From positions 53,979,001 through 54,043,000 of the forward strand of contig CANTUV010000033.1 in NCBI GenBank assembly GCA_947685225.1: DNA of 64,000 nucleotides. The letters are read 5' to 3'. The position numbers were made by a program, and so were the translations under genes. Source of the DNA: Garcia nutans. Its lineage: Eukaryota; Streptophyta; Magnoliopsida; Malpighiales; Euphorbiaceae. This document shows positions 60,362 to 64,000 of this stretch, in pieces. Numbering within the stretch: position 1 is the stretch's first letter; each line of letters opens with the position of its first letter. The notes under the pieces are model-generated. The model searched no databases. It had not been told where the DNA came from and saw nothing but the letters and a program-made list of their open reading frames with translations.

Positions 60362-60939
60362 GGTGATAATAAGTTGTCCTTTTTGCATTTGAATGATGAG
60401 ATAAAAATATCTTAGGTTTAATATTTTTTAATTTTATTATAAAAAATAAATTATTTTGAACAAAAATACTCTTTACCCTAAAAAAAATAAATTCTCATTC
60501 TCTCAAATCACCATCTCCTCTTCTTCCTTTTTTTTTTATTTCTCTTCCTCCTTTTTTTTAATGTTTCTCCATAAATTCATCTTTTTTTTCCTATTTAATT
60601 CAATTTTTTAAAGTTTTGATCCATTTAAAATAATAAGTTATAAATTTAGCAATACATAATAATTTTTTTAAATGGCTATTATTATAAAAAAAAACTTATT
60701 AATTTTATTTTATTTTACAATAAATAGCTTGTTGATTTTATTAAATTTCACCGTAATTATGAGTCTTTTTATTATTTTTCTTTATTCTTCTTTTATTTTA
60801 ATTTCTAAATTTTTAAAAAATTATATGGAATGTTATGAAGGAACAAGATTATATTTTAAGCAATTTTGTATACTACTAGAGGCCATTAGAGCTTATTACT
60901 GTATTGCTAGAGGCAGTTAGAAATTGTTAGCCTCACAAC

Positions 60940-61420
60940 TCTCTAATTACCTTCTAATAACATCTAATTGTAATCTAAAATACTTTATAGTCCTTAACAC
61001 ATTATGAATGTTAAAATTTATAATAAGAATGTATTTACTAAATTTTAATATGCAACCGAAAAAAAGTTAAATTATAAAGTCTCTATCTACCTCTAATTAT
61101 TTCTAACTAACCCATAACTATTATTAACTGTGATTTAAAATACTCCATAATACACCCCAATGTACTATGTAACATTAGAATATATTTATAAGAATTTAAT
61201 TAGCAATTGATAAAAAAAATTAAATTAGAAAATTCTTAACTGTCCGTAATTACGTATAATTATCCTTAATTCACCTCTATCTCTAACTAACATTTAAAAT
61301 ACTTCGTAATACTTTCTAATGTAATATGCAAATTAAAATATGAAATTAGAATCTATTTATAAGATTTTAATTTGCAACTAAAAAAATGTTAAATTATAAA
61401 ATCTCTAACTGTCTCAAACT
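60940..61420. repeat. Tandem array, three units of 150-175 bp
   Basis: Units begin near 60941, 61091 and 61245. Each has 'ctctaatta..ttctaa', 'ttaaaatact.cataata', 'gaatatatttataaga' and 'aaaaa.ttaaattataaa' phrases in the same order. It is not seen in copy A. Confidence 0.7.
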
Positions 61421-62552
61421 ATTCGAGATCAATATTAAATTTTCTTCTTCCCTAATATTATATATATACATTGAACAATTATATATATATATATATTTGT
61501 TATAAGGAATTTTACAAAATTTTGAAAATTATAATTTTTTTTGTTTGATTCTCATATTTTGTGCAACGGGAAAAAAGTGGTTGGTTGTTTTATTATTAAA
61601 AAAAATGAAATTTCTCATTAATAAAGCAGTCTGTTGAAGTTTATTATTTGGTCAGGGTTAACAGTTTATTGATGGTGGGAATTTAATGTTATTTCCTCAT
61701 TTGATGAATTATAATAATGTCCTTTGATTTATAGCTCAATTATGAAATGTCCACCATTAGTGGAATTGAAAGAAATAATGAAGATACTCGTACTCTTGCA
61801 ATCACGTGGACGTGTGATGATATTACGTGGAATTAGTACTCTGAAGGGTTGCAAAGCCATTTCATGATGCATGACCTTTTCTTCCTTTTTTTTTTTGACA
61901 TTTCATGATGCATCAACTTCATTGTCCTTTTGCTAAAAAAAAAAAAACAACTTCAATGTCTTTCAATTATTATTTATAAACGTGCACAAAATGTCTGATC
62001 AATGATGATCCATCACCCTTATCTCTTCAATGCGTAAATCCTTTGATTTTTATAAAATATTTTCCCTGAAGCTGCTTGTATATTATTACGATTAAACTAT
62101 AAATATATTTATTTATAAAAAATATTTATTTATTTTTTATTTTCAGTTTTTTAAAATAATTGAAATATATATTTTCTACAGAAAATTTAAAAACTATCTT
62201 CATTTAGTAAAAATGAAAACTTTTTTTTATTTTAGAAAATACATTTGTTTGATAAAAATGAAAAAAAGTTTTTTATTTTAAAAATGAAAAATATATTTAT
62301 TTAAAGAAAATAAAAAATATTTTTTAAAAAAAAAGTTTATAAAAATAAGATTTATTTCTCAAATTTTTAAAATTAATATATTAAATGATATTGAAATTTG
62401 AGTTAAAAATGATTTGAAATTTAATTATTTTTAAGGTTACCAGATTTCGTACAAATTTTAATATGATTTATATTATGTATATCTATATACAAACAGTAAA
62501 CCAATGTATGATCAAGTTGGCAGAAAATAACATTAAAATTAAAAAAAAAATT

Positions 62553-62695
62553 AGTCTATATCCTTATTTATAGACTAGATCAATCACAAATTGTGATTTA
62601 AAAAATAAAATTAATTTTATTTTATTTAAATATTATAATTTAAATCATAATTTATGATTTACATTATCAATGAATAAATGAATAGGAATATGAAT
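62553..62695. mobile_element. Small palindromic MITE copy
   Basis: Same family as 33302: 'cttatttatagactagatca' and 'attatcaatgaataaatg' as outer parts, and 'caaattgtgatttaaa' against 'tttaaatcataatttatg' as inner arms. Confidence 0.6.
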
Positions 62696-62929
62696 ACTTA
62701 AAATCAAATAATTATTTATTTTTAGCAGGTTGGATACTGTATATTGGCTCATTTATTTATGAATTATTATAGAATAAAATTATACTGTATATAATATAAG
62801 ATGTTTATGAGAGGTGTTCCTAAGCTTATAAAAAGGGTCCCCTCCCCCTTAGCTTTATATTCCAAAATATTAAACCCCTCATTTTTAAGACTTTAATATT
62901 TTTTTTAATTTTCTCTGTTTTATATTTAT

Positions 62930-63245
62930 TCTTTAAAATTAATAATATTATTTTGATAGTGTCCGAGAATATAGGTAAAATTAGTCGAATGTCATTAAAT
63001 TTAGTATTCTCTTTATTTTATTTAATAGTTATTTTTGGTATAATTGTGGTTGTATTTTATACTAGTGATTATATTTTTGGTATAGTTGTGGTGATATTTT
63101 GTTCTATAAATTTTTTATCTAAGGTAAGACTTGATATTTAAGAGTGTACATTGTGACTCACCTCTCTTTTCTAAAAATTTTTCTGATATAATTATTAGTA
63201 TAATTATTCACATACTATATATATTATTGGTAAAAAATTAATCTA
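62930..63245. repeat. Dispersed repeat, pair of 1840-2145
   Basis: Same orientation as the left copy. It lies just before the part of block C that corresponds to 5600 in copy A, whereas the left copy lies near 1840, so the positions are not collinear. Confidence 0.5.
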
Positions 63246-64000
63246 ATTTTTACAACAGTTATCTCTACTTACTAAATATCAATTATTGGTGTTGAAAAAT
63301 AATAACTAACAACAATATTTACTCTGGCCCAAAAAAACCCATCAATATTCACTTGCACACTTTTAACAATATATTACTAATCGATCTTTTTTCATACATA
63401 ATATTATCCAAAGATTTTATACGAGAGAGTAGTGGTGTTTCTGCTGCTAAATTATTAATAAATAATGTTTTTATATCAAAATTTTAAATTAATGAGCTTA
63501 TATTTTATATATTCAGAATTTATAATGTATATGCGCCTGCATAACGTACAATATTTCTTTGTAGGAATATTTTTTTTTCATTGTATGAGACACATCTAAT
63601 TTGTAGAATACTTAGAGAAAAAGAAGATAAAAATTCAAAAAAAAAAAATAGAGAGAGTGTATGAATCCAGCATTTCATTCAGGCTTTATCTATTTCTATT
63701 TTTTTTTTTAAAAGAATCAGGCTTTATCTATTGTGATACCCCCTAAATTTTCAGCATTTCAGGATATTGATGATGGGACCAAAAATCTGATAAAAAAAAG
63801 CGCTTCTGCTGTGTAGTTTATATAATTGGGATCTTATTGGACCGAATACTCGACAATGACATTCTCATTATCACAGTTCATTCGTTTTCTTCACGTTTCA
63901 TTTAAATCTCTCTGCTCCGTCATTTTTTAATTATTTCAGGCGAGGCATCTTGCTTACCAAATGGATATCTTTTTTCATGGATTTTTATCCAATAGAAAAA

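Larger units (their letters stand above)
56600..64000. repeat. Flanking duplicated block, copy C
   Basis: Matches 740-6510 of the left block in the same order, with insertions of its own (59268-60361, a tandem array at 60940-61420, a MITE at 62553, and the unit at 62930). The match continues to the window's end, so the block extends beyond it. Confidence 0.8.

Overview
This window is AT-rich eukaryotic nuclear DNA, almost certainly from a dicot plant. The evidence is spliced genes with GT-AG and GC-AG introns, TATA-box core promoters, and many plant transposon types (Ty1/copia, RTE-type LINE, TRIM, TR-GAG, Stowaway- and Tourist-like MITEs, CACTA, hAT, solo LTRs). The only recognisable host gene family is the bark storage protein / WIN4-like family, which has a nucleoside-phosphorylase (PNP_UDP) fold behind a signal peptide. 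This family is best known from Populus. A woody Malpighiales genome (Salicaceae or Euphorbiaceae) is a reasonable guess, but the species cannot be read from the window.

Layout. Positions 1-6550 are non-coding, with a G-box-rich segment near 1.1-1.4 kb. Most of this block recurs near the right end (44.7-46.6 kb and 56.6-64 kb), so the gene cluster is flanked by direct repeats. At 9405-10468 is a GC-rich TRIM-like element whose 3' LTR is fused head-to-head to an inverted LTR. At 11.9-13.4 kb is the one intact gene, a six-exon bark-storage-protein-like gene of 301 codons. Positions 13.4-22 kb are repeats, including a palindromic minisatellite at 19.8 kb. At 22.3-27.0 kb is a second family member, broken by a young gag-only LTR element in exon 1, a stop in exon 3 and frameshifts in exon 4. 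At 27.6-32.3 kb is a nearly complete Ty1/copia element with two in-frame stops. It sits beside remnants of an unidentified minus-strand gene (32.3-33.2 kb). A degenerate RTE LINE (34.3-37.3 kb) precedes a third family member at 38.2 kb. That copy keeps its promoter and exon 1, but its leader holds a hAT-like insertion and exons 2-6 are missing.

Positions 38.7-64 kb hold no convincing host gene. They contain a long-inverted-repeat element, two solo LTRs, an AT-rich minisatellite, a CACTA-like element with subterminal repeats, a Tourist-like MITE and the second and third copies of the flanking block.

Reading the cluster as a whole: three tandem paralogues share a core promoter and exon structure but are at different stages of decay. 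One is intact, one is a full-length pseudogene and one is reduced to promoter plus exon 1. The intact protein has probably lost the nucleosidase catalytic residues, as expected for a storage protein. I found no clear sign of a wholly new biological system. The most unusual items are the repeated G-box block with no gene attached, the inverted-LTR TRIM, the gag-only retroelement and the shared GC-AG intron.
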